From: Terriglobia bacterium
GTDB lineage: Bacteria > Acidobacteriota > Terriglobia > Terriglobales > Acidobacteriaceae
Assembly (NCBI GenBank): GCA_021324365.1
Contig: JAJPJE010000102.1
Span: 1-34,495 of the forward strand
Length of the DNA stretch: 34,495 bases
Direction: 5' to 3'
Of this stretch, positions 17,176-24,934 are shown in pieces. Every line of letters begins with the position of its first letter. Position 1 is the stretch's first letter. Position numbers and translations under genes: made by a program. Below the pieces are notes generated by a model. It was not told the DNA's origin. It saw only the letters and a list, made by a program, of their open reading frames with translations, and made no database searches.

Positions 17176-18306
17176 CTACCGAACTGCGGCGCTGGTCAGC
17201 ACCTTCTTCATCGCACCAAGAAATACCGCGTTCTGCTCGGGAGTTCCGATGGTGACGCGAATGGCTGTCGGGGCGTTCCAGTTGCCGGTCATGGGACGAA
17301 CAATTACGCCTTCTCCCTCGAGCCGCTTGGCAAACGGAGAAGCAGGTTCGCCGAGGTCGACGTACAGGAAGTTCGTCCAGGTTGGTAAAGCAGTCAGGCC
17401 AAGTTCCGCAAGGCTACGTGTCAGATACTCCGCACCTCGCAGGTTGTTTTGTGTCGTTTTCTCCACATGCGCGAAGTCCCCGAGGGCAGCGAGAGCACCT
17501 GCTTCGGCGATGCTTGATACGGAAAAGACGGTTTTCACGCGCATGAAATATTGAATCAATCCGGCAGGTGCCACGGCATAGCCGATACGTGCCGCCGCCA
17601 GCCCCTGAGCCTTGGAAAAGGTGCGGAGCACGACTACGTTGCGCCCCTCGCGAACATAATCGAAGGACCTCGAGTAGCTAACGCCGCGCTGTTGCGCAAA
17701 GGCTTCCGCGAACTCCGCATAGGCTTCGTCGAGAACCACGACCACCTGATCGGGAACCTCATCGAGAAAGCGAGTTATATCAGCGGGCGAAAGCATCGAT
17801 CCGGTGGGATTATTGGGATTCGCAATCAGGATCGCCCGCGTCTCGTGGGTTACGGCGTCAAGAATTGCGCCGAGGTTAAAGGCATTGTCGCGCATGGGAA
17901 CGCGGATGAGATCGGCGCCGACTGCCATGCACACGATGGGATAGACGATGAAAGAGCGGTCTGCAGTGATGGCGTTCAAGCCCGGCGCAAGAATCGTGCG
18001 GGCAACAATGTGCAGCATCTGGCTGGAGCCGCAGGTGACGAGAACGTTTGTCGGATCGATTCCGTGGCGAACGGCGATCGCAGCACGTAGATCAGAGTTA
18101 TCGATTTCGGGATACCAGTTCACGTTTGCGGCCGCGGCTTGCATGGCTTCGACGGCGAGCGGCGAAGGGCCAAACGGATTTTCATTCGACGCCATTTTGA
18201 TGCAGGGGACGCCGCTTTCCGCCTCGGCTTGCCGAGGAGAACGACCTGGAACGTAGGTAGGCATGGCGCGGACGTGATCCAGGATCAGGTGATCGAATCT
18301 GCTCAT
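17176..18306 (-). CDS. hisC: Histidinol-phosphate aminotransferase
   Basis: 376 residues. A fold type I PLP aminotransferase that converts imidazole-acetol phosphate to histidinol phosphate in histidine synthesis. Motifs: KMASNENPFGPSPLAVEAM, WYPEIDNSDLR, TCGSSQMLHIV, NPNNPTGSMLS, VLDEAYAEFAE, and RTFSKAQGLAAARIGYA with the PLP lysine at Lys232. Its ATG overlaps the stop of the pseudouridine synthase gene by four bases (ATGA), so translation is likely coupled. No other his gene is nearby, so aromatic or other amino-acid activity cannot be excluded. Confidence 0.92.
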   Translation of the reverse strand: MSRFDHLILDHVRAMPTYVPGRSPRQAEAESGVPCIKMASNENPFGPSPLAVEAMQAAAANVNWYPEIDNSDLRAAIAVRHGIDPTNVLVTCGSSQMLHIVARTILAPGLNAITADRSFIVYPIVCMAVGADLIRVPMRDNAFNLGAILDAVTHETRAILIANPNNPTGSMLSPADITRFLDEVPDQVVVVLDEAYAEFAEAFAQQRGVSYSRSFDYVREGRNVVVLRTFSKAQGLAAARIGYAVAPAGLIQYFMRVKTVFSVSSIAEAGALAALGDFAHVEKTTQNNLRGAEYLTRSLAELGLTALPTWTNFLYVDLGEPASPFAKRLEGEGVIVRPMTGNWNAPTAIRVTIGTPEQNAVFLGAMKKVLTSAAVR

Positions 18307-19160
18307 GGTTTTTTGCGAGGCCGATTGTGGCCTGGCCTCCTGCGGGTACTTTTTGGGGATGTCGAGGGCGCCTGTGATCTGGAGAAGTCGGGGACTGCAG
18401 GGCGCACGAGCGCTGATGCCCGGAGTTGGGATACTTCTGCGGAGGTGAGCGGCCGGAATTCGCCTGGTTCCACGTCCAATCGAAGTGGGCCGTAAGAAAC
18501 GCGCCGGATTTTTTCGACGTGGTGGCCGATCTCCTCGAACATGCGGCGAATCTGCCGGTTACGACCCTCAATCAGCGTAACTTCGTACCACGGGTTGGCG
18601 CCCTCTTTGATGAGATGAATTTTGGCGGGCGCGGTTGTGACGCTCTCGGAGCGCCGCCGTTCGCCAGGACGCGGTGAAACAGGGGGCAACTTAATGCCAG
18701 CGCGGAGTTTCTGAATGTCCTCTGGCTGGGGCTCGCCGCTGACCTTGACCAAGTACGTTTTGGGCACATGCGAGGAGGCACGCGTAAGCCTTTGGGTAAG
18801 GTCGCCATCGTTCGTCAGTAGCAGCAGGCCTTCGCTGCCGTAGTCGAGGCGGCCGACGGGGTAGACGCGTGTACCGACGTTGCGCAGAAGATCCATGACC
18901 GTGGGCCGTCCTTCCGGATCGCTGGCGGTGGTGACGTAGCCCTTCGGCTTATTCAGGGCGAAGTAGACGTGCTGCTCCGGTATTTTGAGCAGCTTGTTAT
19001 TCACTCGGATGTGATCGTGTCCAGGATCGGCCTTGCTACCCAGTTCGGTGACGATCTGGCCATTCACCGTGACCATGCCGGAGGTGATCAGTTGCTCGGC
19101 GTGGCGGCGCGAGGCGATTCCGGCGGCAGCGATGATTTTTTGCAGTCGTTCGAGCGGCAT
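18303..19160 (-). CDS. 23S rRNA pseudouridine synthase, RluB/RsuA family
   Basis: 285 residues. An S4 RNA-binding domain at 1-50 (LQKIIAAAGIASRRHAEQLI, VTVNG), then the catalytic domain with NKPKGYVTTASDP and PVGRLDYGSEGLLLLTNDG, in which Asp106 is the catalytic aspartate. GRNRQIRRMFE is the conserved late motif of this subfamily. It isomerises a uridine in rRNA; RluB (U2605) is most likely but RsuA or RluE/F types are not excluded. The C-terminal ~40 residues are basic, with RRRPGHNRPRKKP at the end, as is common in bacterial RluB. It overlaps hisC by four bases. Confidence 0.93.
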   Translation of the reverse strand: MPLERLQKIIAAAGIASRRHAEQLITSGMVTVNGQIVTELGSKADPGHDHIRVNNKLLKIPEQHVYFALNKPKGYVTTASDPEGRPTVMDLLRNVGTRVYPVGRLDYGSEGLLLLTNDGDLTQRLTRASSHVPKTYLVKVSGEPQPEDIQKLRAGIKLPPVSPRPGERRRSESVTTAPAKIHLIKEGANPWYEVTLIEGRNRQIRRMFEEIGHHVEKIRRVSYGPLRLDVEPGEFRPLTSAEVSQLRASALVRPAVPDFSRSQAPSTSPKSTRRRPGHNRPRKKP

Positions 19161-19181
19161 GGCGAGAGTTTAGATGTTTAA

Positions 19182-19221
19182 TTTCCCACCCACGCCAAAA
19201 CAGGGCGAGGGCGGGGCACCC
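19182..19221. repeat. Dispersed palindromic repeat, copy 2
   Basis: Shares the pattern CCCACC-n-GCC-A-rich-GGGCG-n-GGGGCACC with copies at 15844-15885 and 24304-24339. It is intergenic between the pseudouridine synthase and scpB. Confidence 0.45.
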
Positions 19222-19301
19222 GCAACCGGGCACCCAGGGCAAACTGCATAGTCTACACGAAGGAACAATAGTGCATGCGGTGATGGGTGACCGTCTTTCA
19301 T

Positions 19302-19363
19302 GTTTCGCGTTTCACGTTTCATAAAAAAAGAATTCGTGAAACGTGAAACTTAACACGCGAAAC
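19302..19363 (-). repeat. Long composite palindrome after scpB
   Basis: Arms GTTTCACGTTTCA (19309-19321) and TGAAACGTGAAAC (19337-19349) form a perfect 13-bp stem around a 15-base A/T-rich loop. Outside it, GTTTCGCG (19302-19309) faces CGCGAAAC (19356-19363). The arms are built from heptamers GTTTCGC/GTTTCAC. It begins five bases after the scpB stop, so it may end or stabilise that mRNA; the run of seven T lies in the loop and not after the stem. Confidence 0.6.
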
Positions 19364-19367
19364 GGCC

Positions 19368-20084
19368 TTAATTGTGTGTGGCTTCGGAAGCTTGTTCTGC
19401 GGGTGCTGATTCTGCGGGCCCTTCAGTATTCTGACCAGTCGAGATTTCAGCTACAGGCTCCTGAGCCTCAGCAGCAGGAACTGCAAACAGTTCTTCCTGG
19501 CCGCTGATGAGCTTTTCAAATTCCTCCATGCTGGGCAGTTCGGTCACGTCTTTCAATCCGAAGCGCATGAGAAATTCTTTCGTGGTTTTGTAAAGGATGG
19601 GACGGCCGATCACCTGCTTGCGGCCTGCAGTAGTGATAAGCTTACGGTCGACGAGGGTGGCGAGTACGCCTTGGGAGTCGACGCCGCGGATCTCGCTGAT
19701 CTCGGGCGCGGTGATGGGCTGTTTGTATGCGATCACTGCGAGGGTTTCAAGCGCCTGCAGAGAGAGCCGAATCGGAGGCTTCAGGCTCTTAGCGAAGCTG
19801 CGGACCACGTCGTGATGCTCGGGCTTAGTCGCCATGCGGTAGCCCCCGGCGACGGCGCGAATCTCCATACCACGGTCGGAGGAGTTGTACTCGGCGGTGA
19901 GCTCTTCGATGGTGGCCCGAATTTTGCTTTTGACTTCAGATTGAACAGCAGCTGGTTCGGCGCCTTCGGCGTTCGTGCCGCCTTCACTTACGACAGAATC
20001 TTTGAGAAGCAGCGCGAGCTGATCGATGGTCACTGGTTCTTCGGCTGCGTAGATGATCGCTTCGAGTTTGCCTTTAATTCCCAT
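19368..20084 (-). CDS. scpB: Segregation and condensation protein B
   Basis: 238 residues. ScpB is a dimer of winged-helix proteins that binds the ScpA-SMC complex for chromosome condensation. The start LEAIIYAAEEPVTIDQLA and the middle RLSLQALETLAVIAYKQPI, TAPEISEIRGVDSQGVLATL and GRPILYKTTKEFLMRFGL are the family signature. The winged-helix regions are at about 1-80 and 100-170; the last ~50 residues are an Ala/Glu/Pro-rich tail of low complexity. It starts 11 bp after scpA. Confidence 0.94.
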   Translation of the reverse strand: MGIKGKLEAIIYAAEEPVTIDQLALLLKDSVVSEGGTNAEGAEPAAVQSEVKSKIRATIEELTAEYNSSDRGMEIRAVAGGYRMATKPEHHDVVRSFAKSLKPPIRLSLQALETLAVIAYKQPITAPEISEIRGVDSQGVLATLVDRKLITTAGRKQVIGRPILYKTTKEFLMRFGLKDVTELPSMEEFEKLISGQEELFAVPAAEAQEPVAEISTGQNTEGPAESAPAEQASEATHN

Positions 20085-20095
20085 TCAGTTTTCGA

Positions 20096-20974
20096 TCAGC
20101 GCCAATCGTCGCGAACGGCGGCGTCTTCGCCGAGCACGTTATCGAACGTGGCGCTCTTTTTGATAATGATCTCTCCAAAAACTCGTTCCTGCCGCAGCAG
20201 GATGGCCTGCAAGCGTACCAGTTCCAGCAGAGCCAGAAATGCGCAGACCAGGGCATTGCGCGTCTGCAACGTGCGCAACAAAAGCTTCAGTTTGAGGGGC
20301 CGGTCTTCCACCACGAGCCGATGGCGGAAGTAGTCGATCATCTGCGTGACCGTAACCGAGTCTTCGTCGACGCTGATGATGGGCCGGTGGCGCGCGCGGT
20401 CGAGAATCTGCTGGAAGGTGCGAACGAGATCGATGACGTCGGCCGCCATCTCCGGCTCCGTGCCTTCCGCGTTTTTGAATTCCTTGAGGGCCGGATTGCT
20501 GAGGACTGCGTCTTCGATCTGCTGGCGTTGGAGCAGCATCTGCGCGGCCATCTTGAACTTTTCGTGCTCGAGGAGCCGGTTCACCAGTTCGGTGCGTGGA
20601 TCTTCCTGCGTATCGGCGGGCAAATCCGGATCACGGGGCAGCAGCATGTGCGATTTGATCTGAATGAGCACCGAAGCCATGTAGATGAAATCGGCGGCAA
20701 TATCGACGTCGAACTCGCGTATGCGCTCGACATAGCCCAGGTATTGCGCCGTAATCTGCGCGATGGGGATATCGTAAATGTCTATATCCTGCTTGCGAAT
20801 CAGATCGAGCAACAGGTCGAGTGGGCCGTCGTAAAGCTGGCCCAGAGTGATGGCGAAGGGGAATTCGGTTTCGCGCTTGGGGCGCTGGGCTTCCTGTTTC
20901 GCGGGCTCCGCAGTCGCCGCAACCGGCGTTGCGGTTTCCGAGGGCGCTGGAGCAGATGTTGGTTGATCAGGCAT
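20096..20974 (-). CDS. scpA: Segregation and condensation protein A
   Basis: ScpA is the kleisin that links the SMC heads. From ATG at 20974 it has 292 residues; a TTG at 20992 would add six. After a low-complexity Pro/Ala/Thr-rich stretch of ~40 residues, the family region starts with LGQLYDGPLDLLLDLIRKQ, then DIYDIPIAQITAQYL, ADFIYMASVLIQIKSHMLLP. The C-terminal winged helix is near FLALLELVRLQAILLRQE. The start is uncertain as neither codon has a clear ribosome site. scpB follows by 11 bp, and trpS lies upstream. Confidence 0.94.
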   Translation of the reverse strand: MPDQPTSAPAPSETATPVAATAEPAKQEAQRPKRETEFPFAITLGQLYDGPLDLLLDLIRKQDIDIYDIPIAQITAQYLGYVERIREFDVDIAADFIYMASVLIQIKSHMLLPRDPDLPADTQEDPRTELVNRLLEHEKFKMAAQMLLQRQQIEDAVLSNPALKEFKNAEGTEPEMAADVIDLVRTFQQILDRARHRPIISVDEDSVTVTQMIDYFRHRLVVEDRPLKLKLLLRTLQTRNALVCAFLALLELVRLQAILLRQERVFGEIIIKKSATFDNVLGEDAAVRDDWR

Positions 20975-21022
20975 CAAAATGCGGTGACTCAATTATGGCA
21001 GCAACAACATAAAGCAGGACAG

Positions 21023-22078
21023 CTATTTTCCTGCGGTGGCTTCATTTCTAGGTGGTTCGTAGTCGCGAGATAAGTTCATCGCCTCACGCGCGTCGTGCAT
21101 GGTAGCCTCTGCTACCTTGCGCGCGCGTCCCGAACCGGCTTCCAGAATATCCCACACCAGTCGGGGATTCTCTTCATATTTGCGACGCCGCTCCTGCAGC
21201 GGATTGAGAATCTGAACCAAAGCATCCGCAGCCCAGCCTTTGCACTCGATGCAGCCGATGCCTGCCGTGGTGCAACCTACCTCGACTCTTTCTATCGTCG
21301 ACTGATCGCTGAAGATTTTGTGCAGCGAGTAGACCGGGCAGACATGCGGATTCCCCGGATCGCTGCGGCGCACGCGCGCGGGGTCAGTGACCATGGTCTT
21401 CAGCTTCTGGCGGACAACAGGCTCGGGATCACTCAAAAGGATGGCGTTGCCGTAGGACTTCGACATCTTCCGACCGTCGGTGCCCGGAAGTTTCGGCATC
21501 GGCGTGAGCAACGGTTGTGGTTCCGGGAACACCGGCTTTCGATTTCCCGAGTAGAACATGTTGAAGCGGCGGGCTATTTCCCGGGTGATCTCGACGTGCG
21601 GTACCTGATCTTCGCCTACGGGGACATAGTCGCCCTTGTACATCATTATGTCAGCGGATTGGAGGACCGGGTAGCCGAGAAAACCGTAGGTGCCGAGATC
21701 CTTCTCCTTGATGTTATCGCGCTGCTCTTTGTACGTGGGAACACGCTCTAACCAGCCCAGAGGAGTGATCATCGAAAGCAGGAGGTGTAGTTCGGCATGC
21801 GCCGGCACGTGCGACTGGATGAAAATAGTCGCGATCTCGGGATCAAGACCGGCAGCGAGCCAATCAAAAAGCATTTCGATGATGTTCGACTTTATGGCGG
21901 CGGTGTCGGCGTAGTCGCTGGTGAGCGCGTGCCAATCGGCGACGAAGAAGAAGCAGTCGTATTGATGTTGCAGACGGACCCAATTATCGAGGGCACCAAC
22001 AAGATGGCCGAGGTGAAGTTTACCGGTGGGACGCATCCCGCTTAGAACGCGGGGTTTTCGGTTGATTTTTTCTGGCAT
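21023..22078 (-). CDS. trpS: Tryptophanyl-tRNA synthetase
   Basis: 351 residues of a class I synthetase charging tRNA-Trp. RPTGKLHLGHLVGAL carries the HIGH-type motif (His22-Leu-Gly-His25) and DGRKMSKSYGN the KMSKS motif at 204-208. GYPVLQSADIMMYKGDYVPVGEDQ is the tryptophan pocket region. Its ATG overlaps the stop of the upstream protease gene by one base (TAATG), so translational coupling is likely. The C-terminal helical part (GIGCIECKGWAADAL) is standard for bacterial TrpS. Confidence 0.96.
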   Translation of the reverse strand: MPEKINRKPRVLSGMRPTGKLHLGHLVGALDNWVRLQHQYDCFFFVADWHALTSDYADTAAIKSNIIEMLFDWLAAGLDPEIATIFIQSHVPAHAELHLLLSMITPLGWLERVPTYKEQRDNIKEKDLGTYGFLGYPVLQSADIMMYKGDYVPVGEDQVPHVEITREIARRFNMFYSGNRKPVFPEPQPLLTPMPKLPGTDGRKMSKSYGNAILLSDPEPVVRQKLKTMVTDPARVRRSDPGNPHVCPVYSLHKIFSDQSTIERVEVGCTTAGIGCIECKGWAADALVQILNPLQERRRKYEENPRLVWDILEAGSGRARKVAEATMHDAREAMNLSRDYEPPRNEATAGK

Positions 22079-22746
22079 TAAATTCTCGCGAGGACAAACT
22101 GGAAAAATTGAAGAACTGGAGCCATCAGAAAGCGGATGACCGGTCCCCCGACCAAGAACAGCAGTACCAAGCCAATCATGCCAGCCATGTCGTAGGCGCG
22201 GCGCATGGATTCAGGTAGAAAATGGCGGAGCACGTGACTGCCATCGAGGGGCGGCACAGGAATGACATTAAAGGCCGCGAGCAACACGTTGATATACATG
22301 AACTCGTAAAGCAGAACAGTAATGGGCACCAGAATAGAGCCAGACTGAGCTGCGAATCCGTGCACAAGGGCTCTGCCGAGAGCGGAGGTATTTGCAATGA
22401 CCGCGAGCCCCACAACCGACGCGCCTGCGACGAGCAAGTTGCTAGCCGGTCCTGCCAATGAAGTCAGAATATCGTCGCGGACGGGGTTCTTGAAATGGCG
22501 CGGGTCTACTGGAGTCGGCTTTGCCCATCCAATCACGGGAAAATGGCTGATCAACGCGATCGCTGGGAGCAGAATGGTTCCCACCGGATCGATGTGCCTG
22601 ATGGGGTTCAGAGTGATTCGGCCCAGCATGCGTGCCGTGGGATCACCACAGCGATTCGCCATCCAGGCATGCGCAGACTCGTGCACGCTGATCGCGAAGA
22701 GGAACGCGATGATTTCAAACAGGATCTGTACGACATCCAGATTCAT
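22078..22746 (-). CDS. Site-2-type membrane metalloprotease, M50 family
   Basis: 222 residues, nearly all membrane segments. HESAHAW at 22-28 is the HExxH zinc motif, and PPLDGSHVL near residue 167 is the second motif (LDG), supplying the third ligand. LGRITLNPIRHIDPVGT, the family's typical loop, follows the first motif. This short form lacks a PDZ domain. Such proteins cut within membranes; the substrate is unknown. It overlaps trpS by one base. 130 bp separate it from the next gene, filled with repeat sequence. Confidence 0.93.
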   Translation of the reverse strand: MNLDVVQILFEIIAFLFAISVHESAHAWMANRCGDPTARMLGRITLNPIRHIDPVGTILLPAIALISHFPVIGWAKPTPVDPRHFKNPVRDDILTSLAGPASNLLVAGASVVGLAVIANTSALGRALVHGFAAQSGSILVPITVLLYEFMYINVLLAAFNVIPVPPLDGSHVLRHFLPESMRRAYDMAGMIGLVLLFLVGGPVIRFLMAPVLQFFQFVLARI

Positions 22747-22796
22747 GCTGGTACTTCGATGGTATCACGCGAGAAGAGGGCAAGGGCTGGGCCAGA

Positions 22797-22820
22797 GCCC
22801 ACGCAACGGCCGGGCGAGAC
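22797..22820. repeat. Dispersed repeat, copy 2 of GCCCACGCA motif
   Basis: Matches 15791-15813 with three differences. It lies in the 130-bp spacer between the M50 protease and a secreted protein, and is followed by a pairing CCTTCGACTTCGCTCAAGG stretch. Confidence 0.45.
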
Positions 22821-22876
22821 CCTTCGACTTCGCTCAAGGCGGGCCGTGGCGCTACTTTCGATTCCTGCTCCACAGT

Positions 22877-24175
22877 TCAGTGGGTTTCCAGCATGCGGGA
22901 AGTGATGGGGTCAACTTCGATCTCGATGCGCGTGTCTTTAGGGAAGAAGACATCGGCGCCGTGCGCAATGAATCGCGAGTAGGCGGTGCGCGCAGTTCCG
23001 TACGCTCCAATCGCTCCGCCGACATAGTTGGATTGGGTGCCGAGCGCGAGAGCGCGGCCTATCAGGGCGAAGCCGTTGCTCGAAGTTGCAGCATGGGCGA
23101 GAGAAGCCTCATCTTCCTGCAAGGCCGCTGCGGAAAGAACGCCCATGGCCAGCGGCAATAGCGCGCTTGGCTTCTGCGCACTTACGCCACCCTCAACATC
23201 CATCTGCATGTTGGAGCGATGATCGACGGCAATGGCGCTGGTCGTTCCGTATACCTCTTGCTTGAATCCGGCAGGGAATTGAAGCTGGTTGAAGGTAAAA
23301 CGGAGTATGCCGTTACGTCCCCAGCGGCCAGCCGGTTTCGATTGGCTTACCTTGCCGATCAGCAGACTGCCTTGTGGAACGATGACGCGGTTCTGGTCGT
23401 CGAAGAACGGCTCGGTGACTTCGGCTTTTACTGGCGTTCCCTGGATTGCGGTTTTCGAGTCGACTGGCGTAGTCAGAAGCGCATGTAGCGTGGCAGTTTT
23501 TTCTAGACCTTTCTTGTCATTCTGTGCGGCTTCTTTCGGAGCAATACCGACTACGCTGAGTTCAAGCGGTTGATTGAGTTCGGCGTTGTATTCCAAGCCA
23601 GAGTCGAGAGTTTCCGGATGATATGGCAGCTGGTTATAGAACATCTTCTTCAGGCGTGAAGCTTTCCCGGGGGCGGTAAAAGTTGCGACTGCATCATTCT
23701 TGCGTCCGTTCAGGTCGTTCCAGACCCTTCGGGCTATTGATTGATGATGTGCAGCAGCGTACGCACTCTGAATGCGAAGCGTCTCCACCCCTTCTGTTGT
23801 GGGATCGGTCGAGAGGGCAATCTCTGTGCCGGCGGGTAACCGGACGTCCTGGAATTGCACGGCTGCGTCATGAAGCGGAGTGAAATCACCCTGCAACTTT
23901 GCGTTCAGACTTCGGTGGTGCGAAGCAGGATGCAAAGCGATGATCTTGCCGTCGACGACGGCACCAGCAGGGATGAGAAGGCGGTCGTGAGAATAAACGG
24001 GCTCGGTGAGATGTCCACGAACCGGGATGCCGACCTTCATCTTTGCATCAGAGTCGATCCGCACAGCGAGAATTGTTCCAGCCGGCAGAGGCTCTTTTTC
24101 AGAGGCTTCCGCATACACGGACGGCAGCATTAGAGCCAGTGCCAAAGCAGCAAAGAGTTTAGATGAAGCCTTCAT
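22877..24175 (-). CDS. Secreted protein with two VirB10-like beta repeats
   Basis: 432 residues from ATG at 24175; a GTG six bases upstream is possible. Residues 1-23 form a signal peptide (hydrophobic core, VYA end). The mature part has a repeated unit. Copy one reads LPAGTILAVRIDSDAKM, GIPVRGHLTEPVYS, LLIPAGAVVDGKI, HRSLNAKLQ. Copy two, near 250, reads GTPVKAEVTEPFFDDQ, VIVPQGSLLIGKVS. This 'iPaG…GkV' pattern is like the TrbI/VirB10 beta-barrel, but no type IV secretion gene is near. A Gly/Ala-rich stretch lies near 385 and FFPKDTRIEIEV near the end. It is probably periplasmic or outer-membrane. The function is unknown. Confidence 0.8.
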   Translation of the reverse strand: MKASSKLFAALALALMLPSVYAEASEKEPLPAGTILAVRIDSDAKMKVGIPVRGHLTEPVYSHDRLLIPAGAVVDGKIIALHPASHHRSLNAKLQGDFTPLHDAAVQFQDVRLPAGTEIALSTDPTTEGVETLRIQSAYAAAHHQSIARRVWNDLNGRKNDAVATFTAPGKASRLKKMFYNQLPYHPETLDSGLEYNAELNQPLELSVVGIAPKEAAQNDKKGLEKTATLHALLTTPVDSKTAIQGTPVKAEVTEPFFDDQNRVIVPQGSLLIGKVSQSKPAGRWGRNGILRFTFNQLQFPAGFKQEVYGTTSAIAVDHRSNMQMDVEGGVSAQKPSALLPLAMGVLSAAALQEDEASLAHAATSSNGFALIGRALALGTQSNYVGGAIGAYGTARTAYSRFIAHGADVFFPKDTRIEIEVDPITSRMLETH

Positions 24176-24303
24176 CCCCACACCTGCACAACAGTTATGA
24201 TGAGTAGTTTACAACGCAAAGCGGCGGGTGTTTTTAGCGGGCCGTGAACTTTTTGTAATTCTGGAAGAGCGGAGTTCCAAGTCACCTTGGGGCACCTTCT
24301 TTT

Positions 24304-24339
24304 ACTCACCTCCGCCAAGAAGGGCGCAGATGGGTACCC
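24304..24339. repeat. Dispersed palindromic repeat, copy 3
   Basis: CTCACCTCCGCCAAGA with GGGCGCAGATGGGTACC matches copy 1 (15844-15885) closely in its core. It is intergenic. Confidence 0.5.
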
Positions 24340-24344
24340 GGGAG

Positions 24345-24932
24345 TTACTTTTGAATGATGGTCACCTGGTGTGAGCCGACCGTTGCTGAATCAATCTTAT
24401 CGGGGAGTTTGAAGGTGCTGTCGATGCCGAGGTTCGGGTACTTGGGATGTATGTAGCGGCTGACGAAATACTCCAAAGCCATCCGTGGAACTGTGACGCC
24501 ATCGATTGACACGGAATCGATGTGGACTTCGCCAGTTCCGCTGTGAGCTTCGGCGTGGGCGTCGGCAATGACATGGTGAACGCCGCTGAACAGCGACATC
24601 AGCGGATTGGCCGAGTACCGTCCGGCGGTTACCTGATCGAAATCAACATCGGCGCTGCCGTGCACTACGCCCGGTTCGGTCCGTAATTGCAGATGGCTGA
24701 TGCCCTTGGGAAGGCCGGCTTCTCCGGAACTGAACCAGGAGTTCACTTCATCCTCCGTGAGGACCGTGGGAGTTGGATCAGGATGAGGACGGCGGCCATT
24801 CTGCTCAATATGAGCAAACTTTTGCTCGGCGGTGCGCGCACCAGTGAAGTTGTTGGACGTCAATTGCCCGAAGAGAGCGACCGACAGGCAACAGATCAAG
24901 AGCGCTCGAATTGTGGTGGCGCGACGAACCAT
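24345..24932 (-). CDS. Secreted protein of unknown function
   Basis: 195 residues. The N-terminus (MVRRATTIRALLICCLSVALF) is a signal peptide or membrane anchor. After it come LTEDEVNSWFSSGE, LQLRTEPGVVHGSADVDFDQ, a Gly-rich middle, VHIDSVSIDGVTVPRMALEYF and a beta-rich end. It contains no known motif and no cysteine except in the signal region. It starts two bases after the AsmA-like stop, so the two are surely coupled, and it repeats themes (integral of a lipid-facing beta sheet?) that suit an AsmA partner. That is inference. Other names such as DUF could fit but are not known to me. Confidence 0.78.
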   Translation of the reverse strand: MVRRATTIRALLICCLSVALFGQLTSNNFTGARTAEQKFAHIEQNGRRPHPDPTPTVLTEDEVNSWFSSGEAGLPKGISHLQLRTEPGVVHGSADVDFDQVTAGRYSANPLMSLFSGVHHVIADAHAEAHSGTGEVHIDSVSIDGVTVPRMALEYFVSRYIHPKYPNLGIDSTFKLPDKIDSATVGSHQVTIIQK

Positions 24933-24934
24933 AT

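Noticed and set aside
19301-19363. CRISPR-like array from the GTTTC repeats
   Set aside because: The repeats are seven bases, in inverted orientation and without spacers.
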